Of a stretch of DNA of 64,000 bases, positions 15,001 to 30,000 are shown piece by piece. The notes below the pieces were generated by a model, which was given only the letters and a program-made list of their open reading frames with translations, searched no databases and was not told the origin of the DNA. A program made the position numbers and the translations under genes. Position 1 is the stretch's first letter; every line of letters begins with the position of its first letter. The DNA comes from Guillardia theta CCMP2712 (lineage: Eukaryota > Cryptophyceae > Pyrenomonadales > Geminigeraceae): positions 458,684-522,683 of the forward strand of contig NW_005434634.1 in NCBI RefSeq assembly GCF_000315625.1, written 5' to 3'.

Positions 15001-18000
15001 TTAGAAATATGACCATACGATGTATGTTTGAACGATTTGAATCAGATTGTATGTTGGATCATCGAAACCAATCTGAATGCAATTGCATGACTCCCGAAGT
15101 TCAACATGCAAAAACATTGTCCTTCGATCTGTCTGTAGGTGGAATCCCAACTGGAAATAATGTTACATTCATATTTTATGACGCGATAGATGTATACACT
15201 CTAACTCCCACAATTGGCATAGATTCCTTGTCACATCAAATTTCAATACTCGGTTCAAATTTTGTTGATATACCACATCTTGGATGTGGATTCGTTAGAA
15301 ATGATCAGTTATTTGACAGAAAGGCTGATTTGATATCTTCCAGCATTATATTGTGTTCTACGATTGATCTTGAAGCTGGTGAATACCAGTTGAAACTTGA
15401 AGGGTATCAATCAATTGTACATCTGAGAACTCTTACTTTTCAGAAAGCTTCTTTTCTTATCTTGGATGTTTCTCCACGAGCAATACTTGCTCGTCACTTG
15501 CATTCGTTGCAAATCAAAGGCATATTTTCAGTGGAAATTTTGCAATCTAGCATTTGGTGTACTTCTTGGAAATTCAAGAGCAGAGCTAAGATTGCAAATT
15601 CCAAAGAACTCCTCTGCAAAGTCTACCATAGCTATGCGGGGACGATAACCGTTGAAATCCATACAAGTTTGCTCCCTGAATTCAGAGCAACTTTTGCTGT
15701 ACAATCGCTTGAGCCATCATCCTTGACATCCAGAAATTTTCAGTTTCACAATCGAAAGAATGAATCTGAAATTCGATTTGTGTCGTCAACTCAATTAGAG
15801 GGATCCGAATTTTATTGCGTTTTTGGAAATATGGCTGTTTCTGGATTTGTTTTGCAAAGAAAGGAAATTTCTTGTCAAGTCCCCTCAAAGAATACGTCGA
15901 TGGTGTCACTAGTTGCTGGATCTGATGCACAGCTGGTAGATCTTTGGAAAATAAGACTTTTAGGTTTTCACAGGAACTTGTCCGTCCAGAACATCTCTCC
16001 TTCAATTGGAGTAGGACCAGGTCAAACTTTGATATCTATCATGGGACTGTTCGAAGCCGTTGATGTAATTCATTGCAAATTTGACAGTGAACCACCTCAT
16101 AGAGCAAACTTCCATACATCCACTTTGATAAGTTGTATGACTCCTCCATCGAAAAATAGTGAAACTGTTCTTGTAATCATTCATGAAAACCAGCCTTTAA
16201 GATCTTTTCGAATCTTGATGTCCACGCTTCAAGTCAAGAATATACATCCTACACAAGTTCAATTAGGTGGATCTGTGATTACTATTGTAGGTGAGCATTT
16301 TCAGCACTCTACAGGTTTGCAGTGTCAAGTAGGGAAATTGTTTTACACATCTGCAGAATTTGTGTCATCTTCCTTGTTAGAATGTCACCTTGTTTCAAGG
16401 AAAATTGGAAATTACACTTTTGCACTTGTTGATGACAACCGCGTAATTTGGAAAGAGTCCCGCTTCATGATACAAATGTTATCAATGCAAAGCTTTGGTC
16501 CATCATCTGGACCGATTGCTGGCGGAACTGTTCTTAAATTTTCGTTAAGTGGTGATATATCTATCTCAGAGTACCCTTTGATTTGCAAATTCGATGACAG
16601 AGATTATGTAGATGCTATAGTGAGCGGTGACTGCATAGAGTGCATTTCCCCCTCTTCGGAATTGGAAATAACAAGTAGCTCATCTGTCTATTTGCAAACA
16701 AATTCAATCACTCTGTTGCAAATTGAGTTTCTCTATTTCCGGGAACCAAATTTGTACGCTATAACACCATCGAGAGGTCCATATGAAGTCATATGTCTCG
16801 TTACTGTTTTTGGAGAAGATTTTTCATGTTTCACCGAGGTATGGTTTGGGCCTCTCCGTCACGTACCTTCTACTGTCCTTTCAAGTACCATGCTTCTATG
16901 CATTACCCCAAGGAGGTTCCAGAAAGAAGAAAACTCTTCAGTCATCATGGTGTCAAACAATGGGGTTGACTTCTCTCCTTCGACTCTCAAATTTGTATAC
17001 ACTGCCCAGCCAAAGTTCATCGGCATTTCTCCGGATGTAGTTTTGTGTGAAGAGAGAATACAGGCAGTGACGGTGATTGGGGAAGACTTCGAGAAGCAGG
17101 CATTGTTTCGATGTAGCTTCGGAGGACGCGACAGCACTCTAGCAGAATTTGTGACTTCATCCAAGCTTATTTGCCTCATAGAGATGAGATTAGACCATCC
17201 TAATGTTTCGTTTATCGTTGAGCATCTGGAATCTCAGAACTTCTATGTATTTCATCCGAGCACAAGTTGCCTGCAAATCAACTCGCTATCCCCTTCTGCA
17301 GGGCCTGTTTCTGCATCACTAACAGTGCGGTTGCGCTTTGCACATTCTGAACAAGAGTTGCAATTTTGCGTTTGGCAAAATGACAGTTCTCCGATTCTGG
17401 CGAGAAATCAAACAGAAGCACAATGCAGAATTCCAAGTACTGCAAAGCCTGGATGGTGTACAGTTTACCTTGCAGATGGGCAAAAACAACGCCGATCAAA
17501 TAGAATCCAATTTTTATTTTTGGCGCATTATGAAATTTCCCAGCTTACTCCTTCCATGGTGCAGAGACGCACTGCTTGTTACATCACGATACATGGAAAT
17601 GAATTCACCCAGCCGATTCAAAGATCATGCATCATATCCAATTCCAGCATGTTTCAACTAGAACTGCCTTCAAGATTCGTTTCATCTCAAATAATCTTAT
17701 GCTATATCGGGCTCGAACTGGAAATAGGGGTTTACTCTCTAGCCTTGACTGAGAATCGATTCATAAATTCAAACTTTGCATCTATCGAAGTTTTGCCTGG
17801 AGTTTTGATACAAGATGCAATCATATCAAGTGGATCAGCAGGAAACGAATTTATTGTCAGTATCTATGGGCTTTACTTTCAGAAAGATGTTCATCGTTGC
17901 ATTTTTGGATGGAGCAATCCCACTGAAAGTGTTGTATTTTCATCTTCCCATATACAGTGCTCTGCATTAAAGTTGAATAATTCCAACGTTTCAGTATCTC

Positions 18001-21000
18001 TTGAAGTTTTTGGAGGAGGCATGCCTATACCTTATCGGAAACTTGTTTATTTTCACAACCATCCAAGAATTTTGTATATTTTGCCTTCCCAGATCTTCGA
18101 GGACAGTCGCACATTAGTTTTCGTAGGTGTGAGGAACTTGCTGATGAGTGACAAATTGGTGTGTCGTTTTAACCATACTCAAACGTTTGGGACTTTGGTT
18201 TATTTGAACCAGATAAAGTGTTTGAGTCCTCGAGATTCTAATCATAAGATTTTACCTTTTACATTAGAAGTGTGTCGCCAGAACTCATCACTGATAGCGG
18301 TTGGCAAGTTTTACATTGAGATTGTCAAACCTCCTATGATTGAAAAAATCATTCCTTCAAACGGGCCTCTGCACGGCGGCACAAGAATTCGAGTAATAGG
18401 TAGTCATTTCAGTGCAACGTCCAATTTAAAATGTTGTTTCGACCATCAGGAGACCTATCTTCAAACAATTTCATCCAATCTGGCTATTTGCCTGTCTCCT
18501 CAAGTGGCATCTCGTCAACGTTGTAATTTTAGGTTGTCTTTAGGATGTAAGGATGAAAATGAAAGACTTGGATCAGGCAATTTAAGTTTCGAATTCTTCA
18601 GTGAATTTGAAATGTTTTCTGTTTTGCCATCACGATTTTTCAATCATCAATTTGATCAGTTAACTGTTTTTGGAAATGCATTTTCCAATCCGTTAAAGTT
18701 GAGATGTGCTTACAGCAATGGTATATATAGCGAATTAAACACTGTATATGTCTTGAGTTCAACGAAATTGCTGTGTAATACTCCGACAAGATTTCAAAAT
18801 GGGAAGGTGCAGCTGGAAATTACTAGCAGATTAATAGTTTCAAGATCTCTAGGAATAGAATTGATTATTGAACAAGCAACGAAATTGACCGGGAACAGTG
18901 CTCAAGTCGTGAATATGTCTCTGTTCTCAAACGATTACAAAGTCGTTTTTACTCCTACATATCTATTTCTCAACAGGATATCAATCATAACTGTCCATGG
19001 TAGCAATTTCATGAAAGATTTTTCGTGTAAGATTGAAGGAGCAGGATTTGTAAAGTCTGTTCTCTTGAGCAGCATGGATATTCTGTGCCGTGTATGGAAA
19101 ACAGGATTCGGAAAGTCGAAACTTTGGCTAACCAGGGGTGATGATGAAATCATTGCAATGTCAAGTGTACACACCATTCATGCTCCCAGGATACGCACCG
19201 TTACTCCCACAATAGTAAAAGAAAATGAGCAAGCATTGATAACGATCCTAGGAAATGATTTTCCATACGTAGAAACATCTTGTCAAAACAAGTATGGAAT
19301 CATGAATGCAATTCAAATCAATATTACCACCATGATATGCCCCGTATTGTTTGGAGTGGCTGGAAATGACTACTTGACTATAATGTTTCCATCCTTGGGC
19401 CTCAAATTCAACTACACAACCCTCACTATTGCAGTTCCTGAATTCCATTCATTGATTCCTTCTATCAGTACATCTCATACACAGCGTTTGACTCTTGTTG
19501 GGAATCATTTTCCAAATTTGGAAATTGACTGTCATTTTGGAGCTTTGAAAACAAAAGCGACATTCTCGTCTTCCTCGACCATTATTTGCGATTCTCCAAA
19601 GACGAAAAGCCACATGCCCATTTCAGTTAGTTTTATGGTCTCAGGAGAGATAACTCAGTTTAGGAGCAAGCTAAGATATTTGTACTTCGATTCAGACCAT
19701 ATCTTGAAGCTGAAACCAAAATCCTTTGACTGTCTTGTGGAGCAAATCGTAACAATGATCGGCAACAATTTCCCGAACAATAAGTTGAAGGTAAAGTTTT
19801 CGAACGGAGACATAAGATATCCAAAATTTATGTCAAGCACAATGCTTCTAATGAATTCTCCCAGGTCCTCCTTTAAGAAATTGCGTGTATTTATCTCACT
19901 AGATGATGTAAATTGGATGATTGTCAACTCGACATTATTTTGTGCTCTGCCTCCGTTCATTTCTACCATTCTTCCAACATTCGTGACTTGGAATGTGAAA
20001 TCTTTGACCTTAATTGGAAACAATTTTGACAAATCGTTTCCATCATTTTTCAATTTGGGTGCAAGGAAGGGTGTGGGAATATTCGTATCAACAAGCATGA
20101 TGATTGCACCGATTTCTCATTTGGCAAGCGGCAATTACACAGTGCAGGTGAAATCAGATTTATCTGTTGGAAGTTTTCAACGTGATATCAAACTCATCGT
20201 TCAAAGAGAGCATTACCCCATGATGATTAAACCGTCTTGTGGAAGTTCAGATCAGGGTCATAGTTTGATAAATTTATATTTTAAAGATGGAGCCCAGAAT
20301 ATGTCAGCCGTCACAGGCATTTATGTTGCAAATCAAAAACTTGAGTATCAAACTCACCGTGATTACATTCAGATCGTTTTGAAAGCTCGTGATGTAATTG
20401 AAGAAAAAGGTGATGTCTTACGTCTAAATGTCCTTTGTAATGATCATAGCTTTTACCTTGAGTACAAGCATGTTCCAATCACGAGGGCATTCATTGCTCC
20501 CTCTGTCGGACCTACACAAGGAATGACAGCAATTCGAATTCTTTCGCCGCAAATCCGGAATTCTTCAAAATTCCATTGCATCTTTGACCAGAATTCATAT
20601 GGTAGGCTTATTCAGTATGCTGATAACAGAGTCTATTGCATTTCTCCCTCATTCGTCGAGAAAAAGGTCAAACTTCGGATTGTATCTTTGTCCAATTGTG
20701 AATCCTTTGAAACCGAGTTCCGCTTCCTGCCTGCTCCTGAAATACAATCAGTGAGATCTCAGGATGCAAATAGAGTCTATATTCGTCTGAATCACTCTTT
20801 TGATGAAGAAAACATATCCTGGACGGCAAGCATCGGAGGTAAAATTCAAGTTGCCCTCAGGCATTGGGATAAGCAAACTCTGATCGCTTCTATCCCCAAA
20901 TTGTATCCTGGAAATCATTCTATTCGAATCAGTTACAACGATCAGCAATATAGCATGGAAGCGGTGTCATTTTACGTTCCTGAATCAATCTTCTTGTTGA

Positions 21001-24000
21001 AAGTGAATCCATCGGCTGCAACTTTTTTGTCAAAAGTGCGTGTATATTACAAGATGAAGCATAAATCTGAAAGTCTATTTTGTCATTTTGGACAATCCAA
21101 GCTGTACAGATCTCCTTTGTTGGTTGAATTTGGATTGTCTGGAGAGAAATACTTTTGCAAAGTTCCCATCTTGCACCTCAGACAAAATGTTTTGTTCCTC
21201 TGTGATTTGAATTGTCAGAAACAAAGCAATCATGTGAAATTTGAGTTCATAACAAAGCAAACTGACACGCAGCAATTGCTCATAATTCCTACCCTTGTCC
21301 ATCTATTCAAAAGGACAGCTGTAACAATCCGGGGATCAAACTTCAAGAATGTCGAAAGTCATCTGATTGGCAGGCATGGAATTCATGGTCAACTGGAAAC
21401 AAACTTGCTATCCATCAGCGAAGCTATCTGCTACTTGACACCGACGGAAAGGAACATGAGCATTGAAATAGTAGTTAACCATGCATACACTGCGCAACTA
21501 CCTTTGTTCATTTCAAGAATACCGATCTTCATGGACCTGGAAATTTGGAATGATCACGAGAATCATACCTTCAAATGGTTGACAGTAAATGGCAAGTATC
21601 TAGAAACATTCATTCGAGGACGATGCATCTTTGCAACCGTTTACAAAACAAGAATAACTTCCATTGCGAGCAATGGTAGCAGGCTTTCATGCCCGTTACC
21701 AACAGTCAGGTACCCTGCAAATTTGACCCTCAAAATTGAAACCGAAACCCAGGAAGCAATTGAAACAGGGCTTGTACTCAGTACAGAACCAGTACAAATC
21801 ATGCTGATTACGCCTTCTGCAGGCCCTATTCATGGACGTACTCTTTGTCGTATTCAAGTGTCAACAATGCTCTCGGCCAAGCAGTCTTTCCGCTGCTCCT
21901 TTGGAGTGAGTAAAGCTGAAGCCTCATTGTATGATAGAACAAGTGTTGTTTGTTACACTCCACGGGGTAGTGAAGGTCTGTACGATGTTCGGGTACTTAG
22001 TATCTTCGATACGGTGGTCGGCTTTTCTCGTCATGCCTATCGCTACTATGAATCACCAGTCTTGTTAGCATTGCAACCCAGTGCTGGCTCGAGCATCTCT
22101 AAGTTTGTTCTGACCCTGGTTGGAAAGACGTTTCTGAGTCAGTCCATCCTTCGGTTTTCTGGTTCGCGCGCAGTGCTCCGATCAACTGTTCTGTCTTCAT
22201 CCCTCATGCTGGTTTTTGCGGAGCGATGTCATGAAACAGACACTAGGATCGAAATTGCAGGTAACGGACAAGACTTTGAAACAATGTCGAGCACATTCTT
22301 GTGTGCACCGCCAATCCGCGTACAACATATACAACCGACTTTGGTTTCAAGAAATCCTCGCAGAATTTCCATTGTAGGAGAGCATTTTCCTACTAGGAGT
22401 GATCTAAGATGTCAGTTCGGTCTTCAACGAGCAACTCTGAGCTGGATTTCATCTACGCTCATGATTTGCCTAGTCCCGAGTGAAATGTATGGAAATCTTT
22501 CGATGAGTGTGTACGACAGCAGAAGTGTTCGTATGACGAGGTATTTTCTTTTACTGGTGCAAAACCCTCCGTCAGTATTGTCCATCATTCCTTCCTTTGC
22601 GTCCTCGGCAAGGCCGTTAATGGTTGAAGTCCTTGGAATGAATATTCTCCCACATTCGTACTGCATCTTTGCAGCAGAGGAATATGGTACGATAAGTACC
22701 GAATCGAAGTTCGTCACAAGCTCACTTGTGCGTTGCTCGTCTCCAGAGGGGACAGAAGGAACTTTCAGCGTATGCTTACATAGCAAAGATCTTCCTATTG
22801 CCGTGTCGTCGAGCACATGTATGCCTTTTGTCAGCCATCGTCTGTATGATCCGGAAATCGTTTCAATCTACCCAACCTCTTCACCAATATCTGGAGGCCG
22901 CATATTGACTGTTTCTGGAAACAATTTCTACCCTACGCAGTCAGTTTGCATGATTGATGATCAGATGGTCCATTCCAAAGTTTTGTCCATCTCAAAGATG
23001 GAGTGTGTTGTTCCTCCTCATGAACCGGGCCCTGTGAATCTGCTCGTCACATCTGGAGATCAAGATGGTACAACGAGTGAGCAAATCGTTTTCAACTATG
23101 AATTCGACCCAACTATAACGAGTGTCATCCCCATCACATCTTCTGGGGAATCTGGGGTAGTTTTGACAATCAAAGGATCCCACTTTGCTAACACCATCGA
23201 AGCAAGCTGCAGCTTAGGAGGCGTCCCGATGAAGAGTACATGGCTGTCAAGCTCACACGTCCAATGCTCCGTGGATTTTAGCATAGGAGCCGGTGTTTTC
23301 TCAGTCGAATACACGAATGATGGTCAAGCATTCACAAGTTTACAATCATTGTATATTGGAACGAGGATCAAGATGACATCCATTGAACCATCAATGTCAA
23401 CGACACGAGGTGGATACTCTGTGAAGGTTCGGGGGACCGGCTTGCTTCAAACTGTCGACATGAAGTGCATGTTCCAGGAAAATATTGGTTCAGTGGTGAT
23501 GGAGGTACAGGAAAATGAGTTTGTATGTTATACACCTCCTTCAGAGATCCCTGGGACTGTGAGACTTTCCTTGCTTTCAGATTCTGGTAAGAGAATTCAG
23601 AGCGATCTCCTATTCGAGTATATACCTGATCTCTTGGCTCATTCCCTCTTTCCATCGTCTGGGCCATCAACAAGCAGCAGTGAAGTAGCTGTCCGAGGGG
23701 AGTACCTGCCACTCAATGGATCTGTCAAGTGTGTCTTCGGTGGTCAAGATACCACGGGGCTGGTTATGACATCATCATATATGAGATGTATCACGCCAGT
23801 ATCTAGACAGGTAGGAACCATACCTTTCTCCTTGAGGATAGGCAAGATAGCCGTTGGGACTCCCCTAAAATATGAGTTTGTAGAGGCTCCACAGGTCTTT
23901 GGGATGATTCCCTCGCAGGGCCCAGCGGAAGGGGGCACCAGGGTACTGCTTTATGGGGCAGGCTTTGATGTGGGACAAGGAATACGCTGCAAGTTTGGGT

Positions 24001-27000
24001 TGGAAGACGAAAGCGAGTCAATGGCACAAATAAGCTCTTCAACGGCTCTTCATTGCATCTCGAGACCAGGAAAAGCACAGAACCTAACCATTGGGATTGG
24101 CAATAGCGTCATTGGCTTCACATTCACCAAAACTCCTTTCGAATTACTTGAGGTGATGAGAATCTTTCGAGTGTATCCTACAAAGGTGCCTGTGAACAGA
24201 GATACACAGATCACCATCGAAGGTACTGGCTTTGGGCAATATGCTGCTTCATGGTGTTGTATTGAACATGGTCAAATGTTACAAGTGGCAATCATTTCGA
24301 GCATCAGATTGCTTTGCAATATTTCCTACAGAAAATCGGGTCACAAATCACTATATCTTGTTGAGAGAGCCGGTATGAATTTCATTTGATTCACTTTACT
24401 CGTTTTGATTGAATGTACAGGTTGGAAGCTTCAAGAAGAATATGGCGATGTTTCGAGTCCCTTATCATGGACTGAGGTAGGTGACTTTGATCTAAAGTTC
24501 TTACGTCGATTCGTTACCAAAATAGAATTTTCCGAGCGGTCGAACGTTGCACAAAATTGTTCAAGCGTGCATTGCAAGTTACCTGCAAATTTGCATCGGG
24601 TGGCTTATGACCTCAAAGATACAAAGAACTGCGAGAAAGGGTGTTTTCTTGACTCAAGGAACACATCGTATCTGATTGACATATTTCCGAATACAATCTT
24701 CTCTGGAACCTCGAATACAATACGTGCTTTTGGTCAATTCTCAGAATCGGATTCATATCGATGTGAAATTTCACATCAGTCGATGATCGCCACAAAGATT
24801 TCCAAGGGAGAGATAGTATGTGAGATCTTACCCCTTGGGATGGGATTACATGAATTCAAATTGATATCAGATACAAATGACATCCTCACAGCACAGATCA
24901 ACTGTGTCCCTATGAACTTAGACATTACACCTTCACTTGGTCCTATACTAGGAGGGACTCTCGTGAGAATAAGTAACCCGCTGGGCTTGAATATCTCTGA
25001 TTTTAACGTAGCAGTGAAAGAATCAATGGTAAACTTCACCTCCAAGTCTGCATCTGAGCTATATTTCAAGATGCCTCCCAGCCTTGCTGGCAGCCTCAAA
25101 ATATCTGTCAAATGGAAATTGGAAGAATTTTTAAAGATAAAATTCCTGGTTACCGAAATTCCAAAAATTACTGCCATCCTTCCTTCAGTTGCACAGGTCT
25201 CGAAAACACTAAAAATTTCATTAAAAGGACGAGGCTTCATTGCCAATTCCACTTACGTCAAATTTGGAGTCGATTTGGCGGAGGAAGTTTCTGTGCTTTC
25301 CTCGTCGCTCCTGATGTGCAAATGTCCGCAGTCCCAACTCGAAGGTAAAGTATTACTGTCAATCAGTACGAATGACCTGGATTACTTCTCTTATGATGTA
25401 TCATTTACATTCATGCCTATGCCAAGAATATTCTCGGTGTTTCCTACGTGTATACCGCCTTCAGGAGGAGTCGAAATATCAATATACGGAACGAATTTCT
25501 ACGCACATGGGTTAGATTTAAGTGTGTTGATCGGAAGACAAGAAAGTTTTGCAAATCTGATTACTAGTACCATGCTTACGAGCGTTTGCCCAGTTTTGAA
25601 TGAGTTTGCAAACCTCTCAGTCACATTGAGTGTTGGAGACGCCATGATCGAAGGAGAAAGGGAGCCGTTACATGTCTGTAATGAGTTGAGCTTGTTGCGG
25701 GTTGTGCCAACGATCAGCTACGTGGGCAATCAGGTGCTTCTCACACTCTATGGCACAGGCTTCCGCGCGAAAATGCTCATACTTGCTGGGAAACGAAGAC
25801 TGGATTGCGCAGTGAATGATCCTCAATCTGCAGATTGCCGAATCGACGCTCTTCCAGTAGGCAACATATCTCTCCATATTTTGGGATCAGGCACAGAGCC
25901 AATTCAGTATAGAATTCTTGAGCGACCAACGGTGTACGCTGTTCATCCTACGGGGGTCTCGAGCACAGAATCCAGAGCGATTACTATATTTGGTCAAGGT
26001 TTTACTGAGCATATACGGGAGATTGGACTTCCTGGATGCAAAATGTCAGAGACTGATGCACTTTTGTTTTCTCTCTACAGCTCAACAATGCTTACATGTC
26101 AGTCAATATCATTTTCAAACTTTTTTGCGTGTATATTAGATCTGCCTTACGCAGATCGTATGCATCAATCGGGTACTTATGCTGTTCATTTCATAGCACC
26201 AACAATAGCATTTCCTCACAGTCATATCCTTATCCACGTGGGTACAAGAAATCCGGATCGTGCCATTGGAAATTGTCGATTTGGTTTGAAGCACTCAGTG
26301 TCTATTATTTACAAGAATTCTTCACTGTTGCTCTGCAAAGTTCCAGATATAATTCCTGGGAATTACACATTGTCGATCCAGTTACAATCATCACTTTTCG
26401 AGTGGCAATATTCCTTTCATTTATATATAACAAAGGAGCCAAATATATTTTCCATAATGCCATCCATATCAAGCACTTGTGGCGAAAGGACAATATCGAT
26501 TTTAGGTTCTGCTTTCAATCAGCACATCCCCTTTTACTGCATGCTCCATTCTCCCCACAAAGTGAGTATTGAGAGCCATTGGTTGTCTTCTTCAATTTTG
26601 ACGTGCCTACTTCCAAGTGGTAGTGAGGGAAGGTTAAAGCTACAGATCGTATCAGCTCAGTTACAAAAATCTTATAAAACGCTGACACATACCTGTATTC
26701 AATGCCGTGTTGAACATATTCTGATTCAGTCTCCGACCAAAATGATTGTTCAAGGTCACTTTCCTGCTGGATTTGAATACCATTGTGAGATGAATGAAAT
26801 CCAAGTGAGAACTTATTGCAACGAAAGAGAGCTAATCTGCATGATACCATCTCAATTCAACAAAAAAGGCGTCACTATTCTGAAAGTGAAAATCGGAAAA
26901 AATACTATTTGTTATGAAAACCAAACACAATTTCACACAGCGAGATTGATTCAAAGCAATCTGCAAGGATCCATTAAGAAATTTTCAAAAGCAACTCAAC

Positions 27001-30000
27001 ACTTCATATTGGAAAACGAAATTCTCGAAATCCTTCCCTCTACAGGCCCTATTCATGGACGTACTCTTTGTCGTATTCAAGTGTCAACAATGCTCTCGGC
27101 CAAGCAGTCTTTCCGCTGCTCCTTTGGAGTGAGTAAAGCTGAAGCCTCATTGTATGATAGAACAAGTGTTGTTTGTTACACTCCACGGGGTAGTGAAGGT
27201 CTGTACGATGTTCGGGTACTTAGTATCTTCGATACGGTGGTCGGCTTTTCTCGTCATGCCTATCGCTACTATGAATCNNNNNNNNNNNNNNNNNNNNNNN
27301 NNNNNNNNNNNNNNNNNNNNNNNNNNNNNNNNNNNNNNNNNNNNNNNNNNNNNNNNNNNNNNNNNNNNNNNNNNNNNNNNNNNNNNNNNNNNNNNNNNNN
27401 NNNNNNNNNNNNNNNNNNNNNNNNNNNNNNNNNNNNNNNNNNNNNNNNNNNNNNNNNNNNNNNNNNNNNNNNNNNNNNNNNNNNNNNNNNNNNNNNNNNN
27501 NNNNNNNNNNNNNNNNNNNNNNNNNNNNNNNNNNNNNNNNNNNNNNNNNNNNNNNNNNNNNNNNNNNNNNNNNNNNNNNNNNNNNNNNNNNNNNNNNNNN
27601 NNNNNNNNNNNNNNNNNNNNNNNNNNNNNNNNNNNNNNNNNNNNNNNNNNNNNNNNNNNNNNNNNNNNNNNNNNNNNNNNNNNNNNNNNNNNNNNNNNNN
27701 NNNNNNNNNNNNNNNNNNNNNNNNNNNNNNNNNNNNNNNNNNNNNNNNNNNNNNNNNNNNNNNNNNNNNNNNNNNNNNNNNNNNNNNNNNNNNNNNNNNN
27801 NNNNNNNNNNNNNNNNNNNNNNNNNNNNNNNNNNNNNNNNNNNNNNNNNNNNNNNNNNNNNNNNNNNNNNNNNNNNNNNNNNNNNNNNNNNNNNNNNNNN
27901 NNNNNNNNNNNNNNNNNNNNNNNNNNNNNNNNNNNNNNNNNNNNNNNNNNNNNNNNNNNNNNNNNNNNNNNNNNNNNNNNNNNNNNNNNNNNNNNNNNNN
28001 NNNNNNNNNNNNNNNNNNNNNNNNNNNNNNNNNNNNNNNNNNNNNNNNNNNNNNNNNNNNNNNNNNNNNNNNNNNNNNNNNNNNNNNNNNNNNNNNNNNN
28101 NNNNNNNNNNNNNNNNNNNNNNNNNNNNNNNNNNNNNNNNNNNNNNNNNNNNNNNNCCTGTTTCCAGTTCTATTCTGGGGAATTCATAATCAACAAAACA
28201 ATTTGCGTTGATGCTTTTGAAATACCATATTTGTTTTATCTATCTCCTAGCATTGGTTCCACCCTGGGGGGTTTCCCTGTTTCAGTCTTTGGGCGTCACT
28301 TACAAGAGCACAGCGATTGTTTTGTTGGAGATCAGAAGGCTTCCCATGCAATGGATCTCTTCGCAAAATGTGGTTTGCTTTGTTCACTCTTCAACAGCAA
28401 TTGGTGTCATTCCTTTCAGAATCTTCCCGAGAAATCTTCATGCGGAATCGAACAAGCTGCCATTCGAATTCTATGATTCATCATACGTCTCTGCCATCAC
28501 ACCATCTCTAGTTACGACAGAATATCTTGGTACGATAACCCTTTTTGGTACAAAATTTGTCAGTAATCACGATTTCATGATAAATTTCGGGAACACTTCG
28601 CAAGTCAGAGGAACTCTGCAAACATCAACCATTGTGACATGCGTCATGCCCAGATCCTTGCTTGCATCCAAATATTTGTTATACATCTCAATTGATGAAA
28701 GAATGGCCTCTAATCATAAAGTCTTCACAGTGAAAAACATTTTGCAAATACAGGGTATATCACCTACAATCGGTTTCTCAAATGGGGGCACCATTGTTCG
28801 AGTGTTTGGGCACGGTTTTAGTAATAATGGCGTACTATCCTGCAAATTCGGGAATTTTACAACAGTGTTGAATGTGCTTTCTGACAGTGCAGCAGAATGT
28901 GCAAGTCCTACGCACAAGAAAGCAGTTGTGATTTTTGTAGTGGTTGCAAGTCAACATCAAATTTCGAATATGCTTCATTTTCAATATGTAGATCCCTTTG
29001 TTCTCATCGATGTCCTTCCCATGAACACAATACCTCTGAAACAATATCAATTCACGATGCTTGGAGAAAATTTTTTGAATGCTGAATTGTATTGCAGTTT
29101 TAAATTTAGTCAAAGGGTTCGAGCAAAAGTTGTTTCATCGAGTATGTTAATGTGTAATGCAATCGGGCCTATTGAATCATCAGAGGTGACTGTGTTCTTG
29201 AACGCGAATGATCGTTCCAATTCAAAGGAGCTTCGTTCAGTACACAATCCAATCATGTCCAGTCTGAAACCTGCATCATATTCAAAACTTCCTTTGACAG
29301 TAACAATATCTGGAAAATTTTTCCATCAACATTGTCCTTTTGCAGCTCGCATTCAGTCCCGGCATCATTTTCTTGCTTCCACACTACACTCTTCATCCAA
29401 GTGTACGGTTCTGATTCCTCCAAGTTTTGATCGGAATGTCAACGTCAGCATTGTGATTGTTTGTGAAAATATTGAAGTCTCACAGAACTCTCTGATTCTG
29501 ACCAGTCTTCGCGCATCTAAATTCAACCTCGTGCCAACGATTGGACTTGTGACTGGTGGTGAGATCGTTTCGTTTGTCAATACTCAATTGCATGTAAATG
29601 CCAACGAAGTACAATGTAGATTCGGAAATATTATGACTTCTGTCAGTTTGAGTCTGAATGGAACTCTGACCTGTATTACTCCCTCTCATCCTCCAGGTTT
29701 TTCCTCCGTCGCATTGCGCTTCGCTGATTTTGATGATTTTACTTTTCAGTCATCATTTTATTTCCACAAGTTGATCGAAGTCGATTTTCTGAGACCCTGC
29801 TTTGGTTTGATTGGTCTTCCGTTCACCCTCACTATACATGGAAGGTCATTCTTATTCATCTCTGGATATCGCTGTAAAGTCGGTAATCACTCAGTTCATG
29901 GAATTGTGTTGTCTGGAAGTCAAATCCGATGTGCGTTGCCACCCCTCAAATATGGCAAACATACAGTCCAATTGGCACTGAAAGCTACCATGAATATCCT

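Noticed and set aside
27154-28476. Open frames running through the N-run
   Set aside because: The N carries no sequence, so these frames are artefacts. Only the parts on either side with TIG similarity are kept.
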